DNA from: an uncultured Opitutia bacterium
GTDB taxonomy: Bacteria > Verrucomicrobiota > Verrucomicrobiia > Opitutales > Opitutaceae
Length of the DNA stretch: 64,000 nucleotides
Direction of reading: 5' to 3'
Assembly: GCA_903902745.1 (NCBI GenBank)
Contig: CAIUWA010000048.1
Span: 62,001 to 126,000, forward strand
The translations under genes and the position numbers were made by a program. Under the pieces are notes generated by a model. It did not search any database, was not told the DNA's origin, and was given only the letters and a program-made list of their open reading frames with translations. Of the stretch, positions 19,140 to 27,587 are shown piece after piece (the stretch's first letter is position 1; each line of letters begins with the position of its first letter).

Positions 19140-20504
19140 ATGGGCACACTGCTCGTCAAAAACATCCACACGCTCGTCACGATGAACGCGGCGCGGGAGG
19201 AAATCCGCCATGGCGCCCTTTTCGTGCGCGACCATGTCATCGAGCAGGCGGGCGCGGCGGCGGCTCTTCCACCGGTGGCGGATGAGGTGCTGGATTTGCA
19301 GGACCGGCATGTCGTGCTCCCCGGACTGGTCAACACGCACCATCATTTCTACCAGACCCTCACTCGCGCGATCCCGGCGGCGCAGAACTGTGATTTGTTC
19401 CAGTGGCTCAAGGCGCTCTATCCCCTCTGGGCGGGACTCACGGCGGAGGGAGTCTACGGCAGTGCCCGGATGGCGGCGGCGGAACTGATGCTCTCGGGCT
19501 GCACCACGACCAGCGACCACCTCTACCTTTTCCCGAACGACTGCACGCTCGATGACGAGATTCGTGCCATGCAGGAAATGGGGATGCGCTTCCATGCTTG
19601 TCGAGGCAGCATGAGCGTGGGGGAGAGCCAGGGCGGCCTGCCACCGGATGTGCTGGTGGAAAAGGAATCGGCCATCCTCCGCGACAGCGAGCGGCTGATC
19701 GCGCGCTACCACGACCCGGCGCGCCATGCCCGGCTGCGGATCGCGTTGGCGCCCTGTTCGCCCTTTTCCGTTTCGCGTGACCTCATGCGCGAGTCGGCCG
19801 TGCTGGCCCGCACTCACGCCGGCGTGCGCCTGCACACGCACTTGGCTGAAAATGCCGCGGACGTGGCCTACAGCCTGGAGAAATTCGGTCTGACGCCCGG
19901 AGATTATGCCGAGTCGGTAGGCTGGGTCGGTCCCGAGGTGTGGCACGCGCACTGTGTGCAGCTGAGCGACGACTCGATCGCGAAGTTCGGCCGCACCGGC
20001 ACCGGCGTGGCGCACTGCCCGTGCAGCAACATGCGCCTGGCCAGCGGCATCGCCCCGGTGAGGAAGATGCTTTGCCAGGGCGTGCCGGTCGGTCTCGGCG
20101 TGGACGGCGCGGCGTCAAATGACGCTTCCAATCTCCTGCACGAGGCCCGCGCCGCCTGCCTGCTGGCACGCGTCGGCGAACAGGATGCCTCGGCCATGAC
20201 GGCGCGGCAGGCGCTGGAACTTGCGACCCTTGGCGGCGCGCGCGTGCTGGGGCGAGATGACATCGGGAGCCTCGAGCCGGGCATGGCCGCCGATTTTATC
20301 GCGATCAACCTCGACCGTCCCTCATTTGCTGGCGCCCAACACGACGTGGTCGCGGCGCTGGTGCTTTGCCAGGCGGATGCGGTGGATTATAGTTTCATCC
20401 ACGGAAAGCGTGTCGTCGACCAAGGCCGGCTGACCATGGTGGAGTTGCCGCAACTGGTGGAGGAGACAAACCGGCTGTCAGCGCAGCTGCTGGCGGAGAT
20501 TTGA
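19140..20504 (+). CDS. 8-oxoguanine deaminase (amidohydrolase)
   Basis: A 454-residue cytoplasmic amidohydrolase of the guanine/8-oxoguanine/chlorohydrolase group. Metal and catalytic positions are all visible: NTHHHFYQT (HxH), LHTHLAENAADV (His, Glu), WHAHCVQL (His), GLGVDGAASND (Asp). The combination NTHHHFYQTLTR, SDHLYLFP and GVAHCPCSNMRLASGIAPV matches bacterial 8-oxoguanine deaminases, which turn 8-oxoguanine into urate. It follows the NCS2 permease on the same strand, so the pair likely imports and deaminates purine bases. A weaker alternative is a guanine or isocytosine deaminase. A convergent hairpin separates it from the opposite operon. Confidence 0.85.
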   Translation: MGTLLVKNIHTLVTMNAAREEIRHGALFVRDHVIEQAGAAAALPPVADEVLDLQDRHVVLPGLVNTHHHFYQTLTRAIPAAQNCDLFQWLKALYPLWAGLTAEGVYGSARMAAAELMLSGCTTTSDHLYLFPNDCTLDDEIRAMQEMGMRFHACRGSMSVGESQGGLPPDVLVEKESAILRDSERLIARYHDPARHARLRIALAPCSPFSVSRDLMRESAVLARTHAGVRLHTHLAENAADVAYSLEKFGLTPGDYAESVGWVGPEVWHAHCVQLSDDSIAKFGRTGTGVAHCPCSNMRLASGIAPVRKMLCQGVPVGLGVDGAASNDASNLLHEARAACLLARVGEQDASAMTARQALELATLGGARVLGRDDIGSLEPGMAADFIAINLDRPSFAGAQHDVVAALVLCQADAVDYSFIHGKRVVDQGRLTMVELPQLVEETNRLSAQLLAEI

Positions 20505-20536
20505 GCGGGACACCGGCAAACGGTATGTCCCGGCTC
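20503..20536. terminator. Convergent hairpin between two purine operons
   Basis: GAGCGGGACA pairs with TGTCCCGGCTC (one bulged G), with an inner CCG/CGG pairing. The hairpin spans both stop codons in the 30-bp gap between convergent genes. There is no T-tract, so it is a candidate bidirectional stop, not a classical intrinsic terminator. Confidence 0.4.
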
Positions 20537-21887
20537 AGGCGCCGAAGAAGCGCTTCAAGGCCGGCACGTACAAGCCTTGGAAAATGTGCAGGAAGAAGAG
20601 CACGGCCAGGCCGTAGGTGAAGGGAGTCAGCGTCCGGCCGCGGCCGGTGGCGAGGGCGATGAGGGTGAGGGCGATGACGCCCATGCCGAGGCCCTCGGCA
20701 ATGCTGAACGTTAGCGGGATGCACAGCAGGGTGACCACGGCTGGCATCGTCTCGGTAAAGTCATCCAGTTTTATCTCAGCGACGGTCTGGAACATGAAGA
20801 CGCCCACAACGACCAGTGCAGCGGCCGTGGCGGCGCTGGGGATGATCAGGATCAGGGGGGTGAGGAACAGCGCGAGCAGGAAGCAGATCGCGGTGGTGAT
20901 GGCCGTTAGCCCGGTGCGCCCACCGGCCTCGACGCCGGAAGCGGACTCGATGTAGCTCACGACGGTCGAGGTGCCGAAGAGTGAGCTGATGATGGCGGCG
21001 AGCGAGTCGGCGACGAGCGCCCGGCCGGCCTTGGGCAGGGTGCCGTCGGGCTTCAGCAGGCCGGCGCGCTTGGTCACGCCGATCAGGGTGCCGATGTTGT
21101 CGAACATATCCACGATGAGGAGCGTGAGCATGATCGGCAGCGCGAGGGAGAAATGCTGGAGCAGGAAATCGAAGTTCAGCTTCAGCATCACGGGCTCGGG
21201 CGAGGCCGGGCGGGAGAAGATCGACGAGGGCATGGGCGTCACATGCCCACCTTTGCCGTCCGGCACGAACAGGCCGACGAGGGTGATGACGAGGATCGAG
21301 AGCACGATCGCGCCCGGCACGCGGCGCGAGACCAGCACGGCGGTCAGCACAATGCCGAAGAAGGCGAGCGCGACCGGCGGGGAGCCGAAGTTGCCCTGCG
21401 CCACGAAGGTCGCGGGGTTGGCCACCACGATGCCGGCGTTCTTCAGGCCGATAAAGGCGATGAAGAGCCCGACGCCGCAGGTGATGGCGATCTTCAGCGA
21501 ATACGGGATCGACTGGACGATCTTCTCGCGCACGCCGGTGAGTGACAGCAGCAGGAACGCGACGCCGTTGACAAAAACGAGGCCGAGGGCCGACTGCCAC
21601 GGCACGCCGGCGCCGAGGCAGACCGTGTAGGTGAAGTAGGCGTTGATGCCCATGCCCGGGGCGAGGGCGATTGGGAAGTTCGTCATCAGGGCCATCAGGA
21701 TGGTGCTCATCGCCGCGGTCATGGCCGTCACGGTGACGAGTGCGGCCTGCGGCATCCCGGCGTCCTTCAGGATGAGCGGATTAACCGCGAGGATGTAGGC
21801 CATCGCGGTGAACGTGGTGAGGCCGGCCTGCAGTTCACGCCGGACGGTAGTGCCGGATTGGTCGAGTTTGAAGAAACGATTGAGCAT
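20535..21887 (-). CDS. AzgA/PbuG-type purine permease
   Basis: A 450-residue NCS2-superfamily permease of the AzgA-like branch, with about 12-13 hydrophobic helices. Family marks: LDQSGTTVRRELQAGLTTFTAMAYI near the N-terminus, NPLILKDAGMP, APGMGINAYFTYTV, and VDMFDNIGTLIGVT in the middle. Characterised members import adenine, guanine or hypoxanthine with protons. It is the last of four minus-strand genes; its start is 19 bp after the stop of the exported nucleosidase-like gene, so it probably takes up bases freed in the periplasm by the three proteins encoded upstream. Confidence 0.92.
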   Translation of the reverse strand: MLNRFFKLDQSGTTVRRELQAGLTTFTAMAYILAVNPLILKDAGMPQAALVTVTAMTAAMSTILMALMTNFPIALAPGMGINAYFTYTVCLGAGVPWQSALGLVFVNGVAFLLLSLTGVREKIVQSIPYSLKIAITCGVGLFIAFIGLKNAGIVVANPATFVAQGNFGSPPVALAFFGIVLTAVLVSRRVPGAIVLSILVITLVGLFVPDGKGGHVTPMPSSIFSRPASPEPVMLKLNFDFLLQHFSLALPIMLTLLIVDMFDNIGTLIGVTKRAGLLKPDGTLPKAGRALVADSLAAIISSLFGTSTVVSYIESASGVEAGGRTGLTAITTAICFLLALFLTPLILIIPSAATAAALVVVGVFMFQTVAEIKLDDFTETMPAVVTLLCIPLTFSIAEGLGMGVIALTLIALATGRGRTLTPFTYGLAVLFFLHIFQGLYVPALKRFFGA

Positions 21888-21906
21888 GGAAATAGCAGGG
21901 GGAGCG

Positions 21907-22734
21907 TCAGGGGGTGCGCGCCGGCATCGGCATGGCCAGCGGAGGTAGATTTTCCAGGAAATTCAAGGTAAACAATCCGGTTGCCCGGGCGGCGGACGCA
22001 TTAAAGGGCACGCCCTCGTAGGGCGCGTCGCTCACGACGCGAAAGGCGATGTAGCGGATGCCATAGGCGCGGGCGACAGCGGCAACGTGGCCGGACTCCA
22101 TCTCCTCGACATCCATGCCGAAATTCCGCGCGGACCAGCGCACGCGGTCGAGCTCGAGGTTGACCTCATGCGCCGACCCGATCACGCCCGCAAACACGCG
22201 ACCCATCGGGTTGCGGCTGCGCAACGCGACCGCGAGGGCGGCGGGGTCGCCGGCAAATCCCTCAGGGTAGGGCACAAGCTGACCGGACACGGGATCGCGC
22301 AGGCGCTGCGCCACAGGCGTCCAAGCCATCGGCGAACTGCCCTGGCCGGCGGCCGTGACGGGCGAGATGAAATTGCCGTAGTCAAGCGCGCGCTGCCCGA
22401 CGATGATGTCATGCAGCGTGAGATAGGGCGCCTGGGCGCCGCTGGTGCCCTCGTTGACGATGAGGGTGGGATGAAACTCCTCGATCCCGATGACGGTGGC
22501 CGTCGTGCAATTGATCAGGGCCTGGCCGGTGAGCGAGACGGCGACGCGGTGCGGCCCGATATGTCCGATCCAAAAGCTGAAGGGACCGATCGTGACCTTG
22601 CGCGCCTCGGGCCCAAGCCCGGCGATGAGTTCGCGGACCTCGAGTTTTTCGGCGCCCTGCACGAGGACATCGACCGGCTCGGCGGCGCGGAGGACGCTGG
22701 CGAGCGCCAGCAGCAGGAAAAATGAGCGTCTCAT
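21907..22734 (-). CDS. Exported MTA/SAH nucleosidase-like protein
   Basis: A 275-residue protein with a signal peptide (MRRSFFLLLALASVLRA) and a nucleoside phosphorylase/nucleosidase fold. The nucleoside-binding Met-Glu is in DVEEMESGHVAAVA and the catalytic Asp in FRVVSDAPYEG, as in MTA/SAH nucleosidases. A Gly-rich strand LIVNEGTSGAQ matches the family core. The frame stays open far upstream, but the ATG at 22,734 overlaps the preceding stop in ATGA and starts a clean signal peptide. An exported location is unusual, since characterised bacterial homologues are cytoplasmic. Likely releases a purine base from nucleosides in the periplasm; substrate not determined. Confidence 0.82.
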   Translation of the reverse strand: MRRSFFLLLALASVLRAAEPVDVLVQGAEKLEVRELIAGLGPEARKVTIGPFSFWIGHIGPHRVAVSLTGQALINCTTATVIGIEEFHPTLIVNEGTSGAQAPYLTLHDIIVGQRALDYGNFISPVTAAGQGSSPMAWTPVAQRLRDPVSGQLVPYPEGFAGDPAALAVALRSRNPMGRVFAGVIGSAHEVNLELDRVRWSARNFGMDVEEMESGHVAAVARAYGIRYIAFRVVSDAPYEGVPFNASAARATGLFTLNFLENLPPLAMPMPARTP

Positions 22735-23489
22735 CGCCAGGCCTCCACAAAGCGCCGGGCGAAATCCGCGGCATCGGCCGCCGTGCCGTCCACGACGCGC
22801 ACGCCGAGCACGGGCACGCCGAGTAGCGCGGCACAACCGGCGATGTGGGCGGATTCGCCGTCCTCGGTGCTCGTGTGCCACATCGTGTGCAGCCAGGCGA
22901 CCCGGTCGGCCTCGCGGTTGACCTGGTTGGCGGAGCCGAGCACGCCGCGGAGCACGCGGCCGTGTGGAGACGTGAGGGCCAACGCGACGGACAGCGCGGG
23001 GGCGTCGGCGGGAAAGGTCATGGCCGGTGTTTCCTTCTCGCCCGCCGTCATCAGGAGGTGGGGCAGCTGCTGCCATTGCAGCGGATGAATGCCCTGTCCG
23101 AGGCTGGACGGCGGAGAAAAAAGTCCATCGAAGGCGGCAAAACTTTCGCTGACCACGATGTCCCCGGCCTTGAGCGCCGGATCGTGCGCCCGGGCGCTGC
23201 CATAGGAGAGAATCAGTCGGGGAGCATGCAGGCGGATGGCGAGCGTCGTCGCGGCCACCGCATTGAGCGGATCGCCTTCGCTGCGCGCGAGCAGGACGGA
23301 TTTGCCGGCCAGGGTGCCGCGCCAGAAGGTCCAAGCGGCATGCGTCTCACTCTTGGACTGGCCGAGTTGTTGCACGAGCGGCTGGAGGAGCGCGTCGTCC
23401 GCGGCGATCAGCAGCAGGTCAACCTTCTCCGTCTGGGCGCGCGCCACGACCGCGACGCAAAACACGCAAAAAAGGAACAGGCGCTTCAT
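22731..23489 (-). CDS. Exported nucleosidase-fold paralogue with altered active site
   Basis: A 252-residue protein with a signal peptide (MKRLFLFCVFCVAVVARAQ). It aligns along its length with the next gene: ATTLAIRLHAPRLILSYGSA corresponds to TATVIGIEEFHPTLIVNEGT, and GSANQVNREADRVAW to GSAHEVNLELDRVRW. The active site differs. The Met-Glu-Ser stretch is EDGESAHIAG, and the Ser-Asp of RVVSDAPYEG is replaced by RVVDGTAADA. It may have a shifted specificity or be inactive. It overlaps genes on both sides by 4 bp (ATGA), so the three are translationally coupled. Confidence 0.75.
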   Translation of the reverse strand: MKRLFLFCVFCVAVVARAQTEKVDLLLIAADDALLQPLVQQLGQSKSETHAAWTFWRGTLAGKSVLLARSEGDPLNAVAATTLAIRLHAPRLILSYGSARAHDPALKAGDIVVSESFAAFDGLFSPPSSLGQGIHPLQWQQLPHLLMTAGEKETPAMTFPADAPALSVALALTSPHGRVLRGVLGSANQVNREADRVAWLHTMWHTSTEDGESAHIAGCAALLGVPVLGVRVVDGTAADAADFARRFVEAWR

Positions 23490-24556
23490 GGCTGGGGTGC
23501 CTCCGGCAAGTGATCGGAATAGCGACTCCAGTTGGCGACGAGTTCATGGACCACGCGGCTGCCTACGCGATACGCTGCCTCGAGCGATGGAAGATACGCG
23601 CTGTAGATCCCGAGTTGCTCCCCGCTCATGCTTTCGGCCGCGGTGGCTCCGGGCCATTGCATATCGTAATTGCTCGCCGTGCGCAGCACGAGTACGCGCT
23701 TGGGATCGGCCCGGCCGGCGCGCCCGAGGTAGGTGAGGGAGCGCAGCGTGCCGCTGTCCTCCATCGCGGTGGTCACGTAGTTGCCCTTGCCATCGGTGTA
23801 GTAGCCGACCCAGGCGTTGGCCCACTGGTTAAGCAGCTTGCCGTGCCAGTAGGTGCTGCCGGCGAGATTGGCCCCGATCATCACGAAGGGCGGACGCTGG
23901 GCGTTGGGCGAGCCGGTGTAGGTGGCGCGACGCTTCTGCATTTGTTCGTTGTCGATCAGAGGAGTGTCACGGGTGAGTTGCCAGGCCCATTGCACCAGTC
24001 CGGGATCCAGTTGGTAGAACTGGCCGGCCGCATAGTCTTCGGTGCGGCGTGGTTGCTCATAAGGGCGGCTCTTCCCGAGCGGCACGTAGCCGCTCGGCCA
24101 GCCGTCGGGAATTTCCCGTGCATCAATCTCGTGCGCCAGATCGCCGTCGACGACGTAGTCGGCCCAGACGGCGGAGCCGAGAGAGGCGTCGGCGGGGTCG
24201 ATTCCGGCGATGCCGGCCACGAGCCAGTAGCTCTGGCGCAGGTCAAAGCGCGGATCGCAGCCGAGCGCCATGATCGAGGCGGCTGCGTTGGTGTTGCCGA
24301 CTCCGGTCACGAGGCCGATCACCGAACCATTGGCGTTGGCCCGCACGTCATGGCTTGCGGCGGGTAGGGGAATGACGCGATCCAAGTGCTCACGCTCAAC
24401 CCAGAATTGAAACTCGCCGGGGGTGTCTCCGGTGTCAGCGCCGGGTTCGAACATCGTCACCACGACCACCTTGGGTCGGATGAGATCCGCCGCGGCGTGG
24501 GCGGACGGGAGGAAGCCTCCCAGCAGGGTAAGGCCGAGCAGCGGGCGAATAATCAT
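23486..24556 (-). CDS. NUP-family purine nucleoside-binding protein, exported
   Basis: A 356-residue protein with a signal peptide (MIIRPLLGLTLLGGFLPSAHA). It matches the NUP family (named after the Candida purine nucleoside permease; a nucleoside phosphorylase-like fold): RPKVVVVTMFEPGADTGDTPGEF, YWLVAGIAGIDPADASLGS, WADYVVDGDLAHEIDAREIP, TAMEDSGTLRSL and VLRTASNYDMQWPG. Despite the name it has no membrane helices beyond the signal, so a soluble periplasmic enzyme or binding protein is more likely. The open frame continues upstream but the ATG at 24,556 begins the signal peptide. First gene of the minus-strand purine operon, divergent from the hydrolase at 24,629. Confidence 0.85.
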   Translation of the reverse strand: MIIRPLLGLTLLGGFLPSAHAAADLIRPKVVVVTMFEPGADTGDTPGEFQFWVEREHLDRVIPLPAASHDVRANANGSVIGLVTGVGNTNAAASIMALGCDPRFDLRQSYWLVAGIAGIDPADASLGSAVWADYVVDGDLAHEIDAREIPDGWPSGYVPLGKSRPYEQPRRTEDYAAGQFYQLDPGLVQWAWQLTRDTPLIDNEQMQKRRATYTGSPNAQRPPFVMIGANLAGSTYWHGKLLNQWANAWVGYYTDGKGNYVTTAMEDSGTLRSLTYLGRAGRADPKRVLVLRTASNYDMQWPGATAAESMSGEQLGIYSAYLPSLEAAYRVGSRVVHELVANWSRYSDHLPEAPQP

Positions 24557-24628
24557 GGTGGACCGGATTAGTTGCCAAAGCACGGCCTGTGCCGCCGGTC
24601 GAGTTGCGGATTGCGCGGGGGCAGCGGA

Positions 24629-25531
24629 ATGACGAATGGTTTTGGGATGCCGGTCACCGACAGCCATGTTCACCTTTATCCGCCCGAGGCCAACCGGGAT
24701 CCGGCGGGCTGGGCGGCGGCCCGGAAGGAAACCCATTGGGCCACCCTGGCCACGCGGAGGCGCAAGGATGGCCGGCCCGTCCAGGGATTTGCCGGAGTGG
24801 AGACACTGCTGCGCGCGATGGATGCCGCCGGCATCGCGCGCGCTGTGCTGCTCGGCTGGTATTGGGAGCACGCGGAAACCTGTGCCGAGCAAAACCGGTT
24901 CCATGCGGAGTGCGTCAGGCTGCATCCGGACCGTCTGTCCGCCTGTGCCTCGCTGCATCCCGCCGCTGGCCGGGTGGCGACTCTGGCCGAGGTGCGCCGG
25001 GCGTGCGATGAAGGCCTGATCGGGTTGGGAGAGCTGTCGCCGCATTCCCAGGGTTATGCCGTGGATGATCCGGTATTCCGCGAGGTCCTCGCGCTGGCCG
25101 CGGACTTGAAACTGCCGGTCAACCTGCATGTCACCGATCCCGACAGCCGCGATTTTCCCGGCCGGGTGGCGACGCCACTGGCGGACTTCACGCGGCTGGC
25201 GACGGAATTCCCGGGAACGACCTTCATCCTGGCCCACTGGGGTGGACTGCTGCCGTTGCGCGATCCTGCCGCGCTCAAGCTGACGAATGTCTTTTATGAT
25301 ACGGCCGCCTCACCGTTGCTATATGGACCGGAAATCTGGCACCGATTTATTGACGCCGTGGGGGCGGAGCGCGTTTTGTTTGGATCGGATTTTCCGCTCA
25401 ACCTTTATCCCAAACTTGAACTCGAAGCCGAGCTTGGGCGGTTGGTGGAGGAAGCGCGCAGCTCCGGTCTCGCGCCGGATGGTTTGGCTGCTGTTTTCCA
25501 CGATAACGTAGCGCGAATTTTCCGACTGTAG
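24629..25531 (+). CDS. TIM-barrel amidohydrolase (ACMSD/PDC-hydrolase type)
   Basis: A 300-residue metal-dependent hydrolase of the amidohydrolase-related family. It starts with MPVTDSHVHLYPPE (HxH metal site), has GELSPHSQGYAVDDPVF in the barrel, LPVNLHVTDP (His), TFILAHWGG (His) and VLFGSDFPLNLYP (catalytic Asp). These match ACMSD-like or 2-pyrone-4,6-dicarboxylate hydrolase-like enzymes, not TatD nucleases. ATG 24,629 has GGGGGCAGCGGA just upstream; the open frame before it is ignored. It is divergent from the purine operon with only 72 bp between, so they may share control. Substrate unknown. Confidence 0.8.
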   Translation: MTNGFGMPVTDSHVHLYPPEANRDPAGWAAARKETHWATLATRRRKDGRPVQGFAGVETLLRAMDAAGIARAVLLGWYWEHAETCAEQNRFHAECVRLHPDRLSACASLHPAAGRVATLAEVRRACDEGLIGLGELSPHSQGYAVDDPVFREVLALAADLKLPVNLHVTDPDSRDFPGRVATPLADFTRLATEFPGTTFILAHWGGLLPLRDPAALKLTNVFYDTAASPLLYGPEIWHRFIDAVGAERVLFGSDFPLNLYPKLELEAELGRLVEEARSSGLAPDGLAAVFHDNVARIFRL

Positions 25532-25542
25532 GAGCGGGTAGC

Positions 25543-25634
25543 GTAGGGCCCGACCTTGGTCACGGCCGGTTTGGGACGATAGCGCTGCTGGACGAAGCGC
25601 AGAAGCGGAGAGGCCCGAGCAAGCTCGGGCCCTA
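25543..25634. repeat. REP-like inverted repeat, GTAGGGC...GCCCTAC family
   Basis: GTAGGGCCCGA near the left end is complementary to TCGGGCCCTAC at the right end (11 bp perfect). The right end also forms a hairpin of its own, GGCCCGAGC-AA-GCTCGGGCC. It sits between two convergent genes. The same GTAGGGC/GCCCTAC ends occur at 33,132-33,245, so this is a dispersed family. Confidence 0.65.
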
Positions 25635-26912
25635 CAGAGAGGGATAAGCGCGCCACTGTTGCAGCGCCCAGGGGATCACGGGACTCTGCAGGTGGTTGAC
25701 GATCACTTGGAGCCCGGTGCTCAAACCGGAGGGAAGAGTCACGGGCAGCGTCAGTACGGGAAGGCCACCGAGGCTAACGGGAGTAGTGAGATCGAGCAGG
25801 CGCACGCGATTGGCCTGGTTGCATTCCACCTTCGTCAGAGCGGGACAGGGGGTTGCAGGCATAACCAGATAATCGAAGGTCAGGAAATAACTCGCCCAGA
25901 CGGATCGCACCGCAGTGCGGATAATTGCGGCGCTCGCACGCTCCTCGTCGGTCAGGTGCCGCCCGCGATCAATTCGCTCCCAGACCGTCGGGCTGTAGCG
26001 GGCCCGGTGTGAATCAAGCCAGCGGGCGTGGGCTGAGGCGGCCTCGAGGGCGGTCTGCACACTGTAACTGCCGGTGGCTCCGGCGAAGGCGTGAGCCAGA
26101 GCACCGCGGGTTGCCTCATCCGCGGGTGGACAAAGTTTGCCGGCTGCCATGCGGCAGGCCGCCGCCACATCGGCGTCGAGTTCTCCGAGTTCGAGGTAGC
26201 AGCCATGCAGCTTGCGCTGGCTGGAGCCGAGCCCGAGGAGTGCAGAATTGGCGGCGGCCAAGTCGTCGGCGCGGGCGGTGAACCAGCCCGCGGTATCGAA
26301 ACTGGGTGCAAGCGGAAAGGCATCGGCGATCCAAACGTGCCTGGGCGTCATCCTGAACCCGAACAAACCGCAGAAGGCGGCCGGTACGCGGACGGAGCCA
26401 CCCGTGTCGGAGCCGATGGCAAACGGGACAATACCCGCCGCCACTGCTGCGGCCGAGCCACTGCTGGACCCGCCGGTCGTGCGGCCGGGAAACCGGGGAT
26501 GTTCGCAGTCGCCGTAATTGGGGTTCTCGCCCGTGATGCCATATGCGAATTCATGCAGGTGCGTCTTGCCCGCGCACACTGCACCGGCCAGTCGGAGCGC
26601 CTGCACGAGATGACAGTCGTCGCCAGCTCCCGGCCGCACCTCGGGCAGGAAAGTGGATCCGGCAAGAGTGGGCACGCCGGCGAGATCAAAGAGATCCTTG
26701 ATCAAATACGGCACGCCATGCAGCGGCGCACGGGCATCCGAAGCCGCAAAGGCGGCGGCCAGTGTTTCCTCCGTCGGGAGCCAGGCCACCACGGCGCGCT
26801 GCTGGGCGGGTGAAAGCCGGGTCGCCACCCGCCGGCGCAACTCCCGCGTGGCCCCGGCCGGATCGCCGGCCATCTGTCGCCACTCGGTAAAGCTGTTCGG
26901 CAGTTCGGGCAT
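25632..26912 (-). CDS. Amidase (amidase-signature family)
   Basis: A 426-residue amidase-signature enzyme with the Ser-cisSer-Lys triad positions visible: Lys in GVPYLIKDLFDLAGVPT, the Gly/Ser-rich TTGGSSSGSAAAVAAGIVPFAIGSDTGGS, whose second Ser patch (DTGGS) carries the nucleophile. It hydrolyses a C-N amide bond in the cytoplasm; the substrate cannot be told. Similar enzymes occur next to RidA and in purine or pyrimidine ring-opening pathways, and here RidA and a metal hydrolase flank it. The ATG at 26,912 is the first in frame and gives a normal N-terminus. An inverted repeat lies upstream. Confidence 0.88.
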   Translation of the reverse strand: MPELPNSFTEWRQMAGDPAGATRELRRRVATRLSPAQQRAVVAWLPTEETLAAAFAASDARAPLHGVPYLIKDLFDLAGVPTLAGSTFLPEVRPGAGDDCHLVQALRLAGAVCAGKTHLHEFAYGITGENPNYGDCEHPRFPGRTTGGSSSGSAAAVAAGIVPFAIGSDTGGSVRVPAAFCGLFGFRMTPRHVWIADAFPLAPSFDTAGWFTARADDLAAANSALLGLGSSQRKLHGCYLELGELDADVAAACRMAAGKLCPPADEATRGALAHAFAGATGSYSVQTALEAASAHARWLDSHRARYSPTVWERIDRGRHLTDEERASAAIIRTAVRSVWASYFLTFDYLVMPATPCPALTKVECNQANRVRLLDLTTPVSLGGLPVLTLPVTLPSGLSTGLQVIVNHLQSPVIPWALQQWRAYPSL

Positions 26913-26946
26913 GACTCCATTTCGACAGAGCCAGATCCCAAGGCAA

Positions 26947-27070
26947 GTTTCGCGCAGAGTCGCGGAGGTGCGAAGGCATATGGCTCAAATAAAAACTCCC
27001 CCAATCCGCCCGATCGGCGAATTTATGGTTACGGTTTCACTGCTCTGCGCCTTTGCGTCTCTGCCGAAAC
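26947..27070. repeat. Inverted repeat, GCAGAGACGC family
   Basis: The left arm GTTTCGCGCAGAGTCGCGGA (from 26,947) pairs imperfectly with the right arm GCGTCTCTGCCGAAAC (ending 27,070) and its CTCTGCGCCTTT inner part, over about 28 nt. The centre is AT-richer than the surroundings. It lies between divergent amidase and RidA genes. Any regulatory role is secondary; it looks like a dispersed non-autonomous element. Confidence 0.6.
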
Positions 27071-27125
27071 ATGACCGAACGAAAAATCTTTGCGTCGAGG
27101 AATTTTTGCCTGACGCTTTTGCCAC

Positions 27126-27587
27126 ATGAACCCCGAAGCCCGCCTCGCTGAACTCGGTCTGACGCTGCCCAATCCACCTCCTGCTGCCGGCAGTTATGTG
27201 CCCACCGTTCGCACCGGCAATCTGCTCTATTGCGCTGGCACCGTTTGTGTTTGGAACGGCCAGTTGACCCACACGGGACAGGTGGGCAAGGAGCAGACCA
27301 TCGAGACCGGGATCAAGGCCGCTGAGATCTGCGCGCTCAATACTCTGGCGAACATCAAGGCCGCCACCGGTTCGCTCGACCAGGTGGCGCGGGTCGTCTT
27401 TGTCTGCGGCTTCGTCAACGCGGTGAATGGCTTCACCGACAGCCCCGCGGTCATCAATGGGGCGAGCGAGCTTTTCCTCAAAGTCTTCGGCGATGCCGGC
27501 AAGCACGCCCGCGCGGCGGTGGCGGTCTGCGGCCTGCCACGGGGCTCGACCGCCGAGGTACAGGTGGTCGTGGAACTCAAGCCATGA
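27126..27587 (+). CDS. RidA/YjgF-family enamine/imine deaminase
   Basis: A 153-residue RidA-like protein of the longer type (YjgH/TdcF-like length, not the short 128-residue form). Features: PAAGSYVPTVRTGNLLYCAGTVC, the NTLANIKAATGSLDQVARVVFVCGFV block, and HARAAVAVCGLPRGSTAEVQVVVEL with the conserved Arg that binds the carboxylate. RidA proteins form trimers and hydrolyse reactive enamine/imine intermediates; relatives act in pyrimidine and other N-heterocycle catabolism. It overlaps the next gene by 4 bp, a tight pairing with an esterase. Confidence 0.92.
   Translation: MNPEARLAELGLTLPNPPPAAGSYVPTVRTGNLLYCAGTVCVWNGQLTHTGQVGKEQTIETGIKAAEICALNTLANIKAATGSLDQVARVVFVCGFVNAVNGFTDSPAVINGASELFLKVFGDAGKHARAAVAVCGLPRGSTAEVQVVVELKP

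Noticed and set aside
21907-23334. A single fused 475-codon protein joining two nucleosidase-like genes
   Set aside because: The first 200 codons are an Arg/Pro-rich shadow of the overlapping upstream gene; the real start is the ATG at 22,734 with a signal peptide.
23486-25237. A long N-terminal extension of the NUP-family protein
   Set aside because: It would run antisense through the divergent hydrolase; the signal peptide begins at 24,556.
26653-27129. A 158-codon plus-strand frame upstream of ridA
   Set aside because: It overlaps the amidase gene antisense and crosses the inverted repeat; no homology features.
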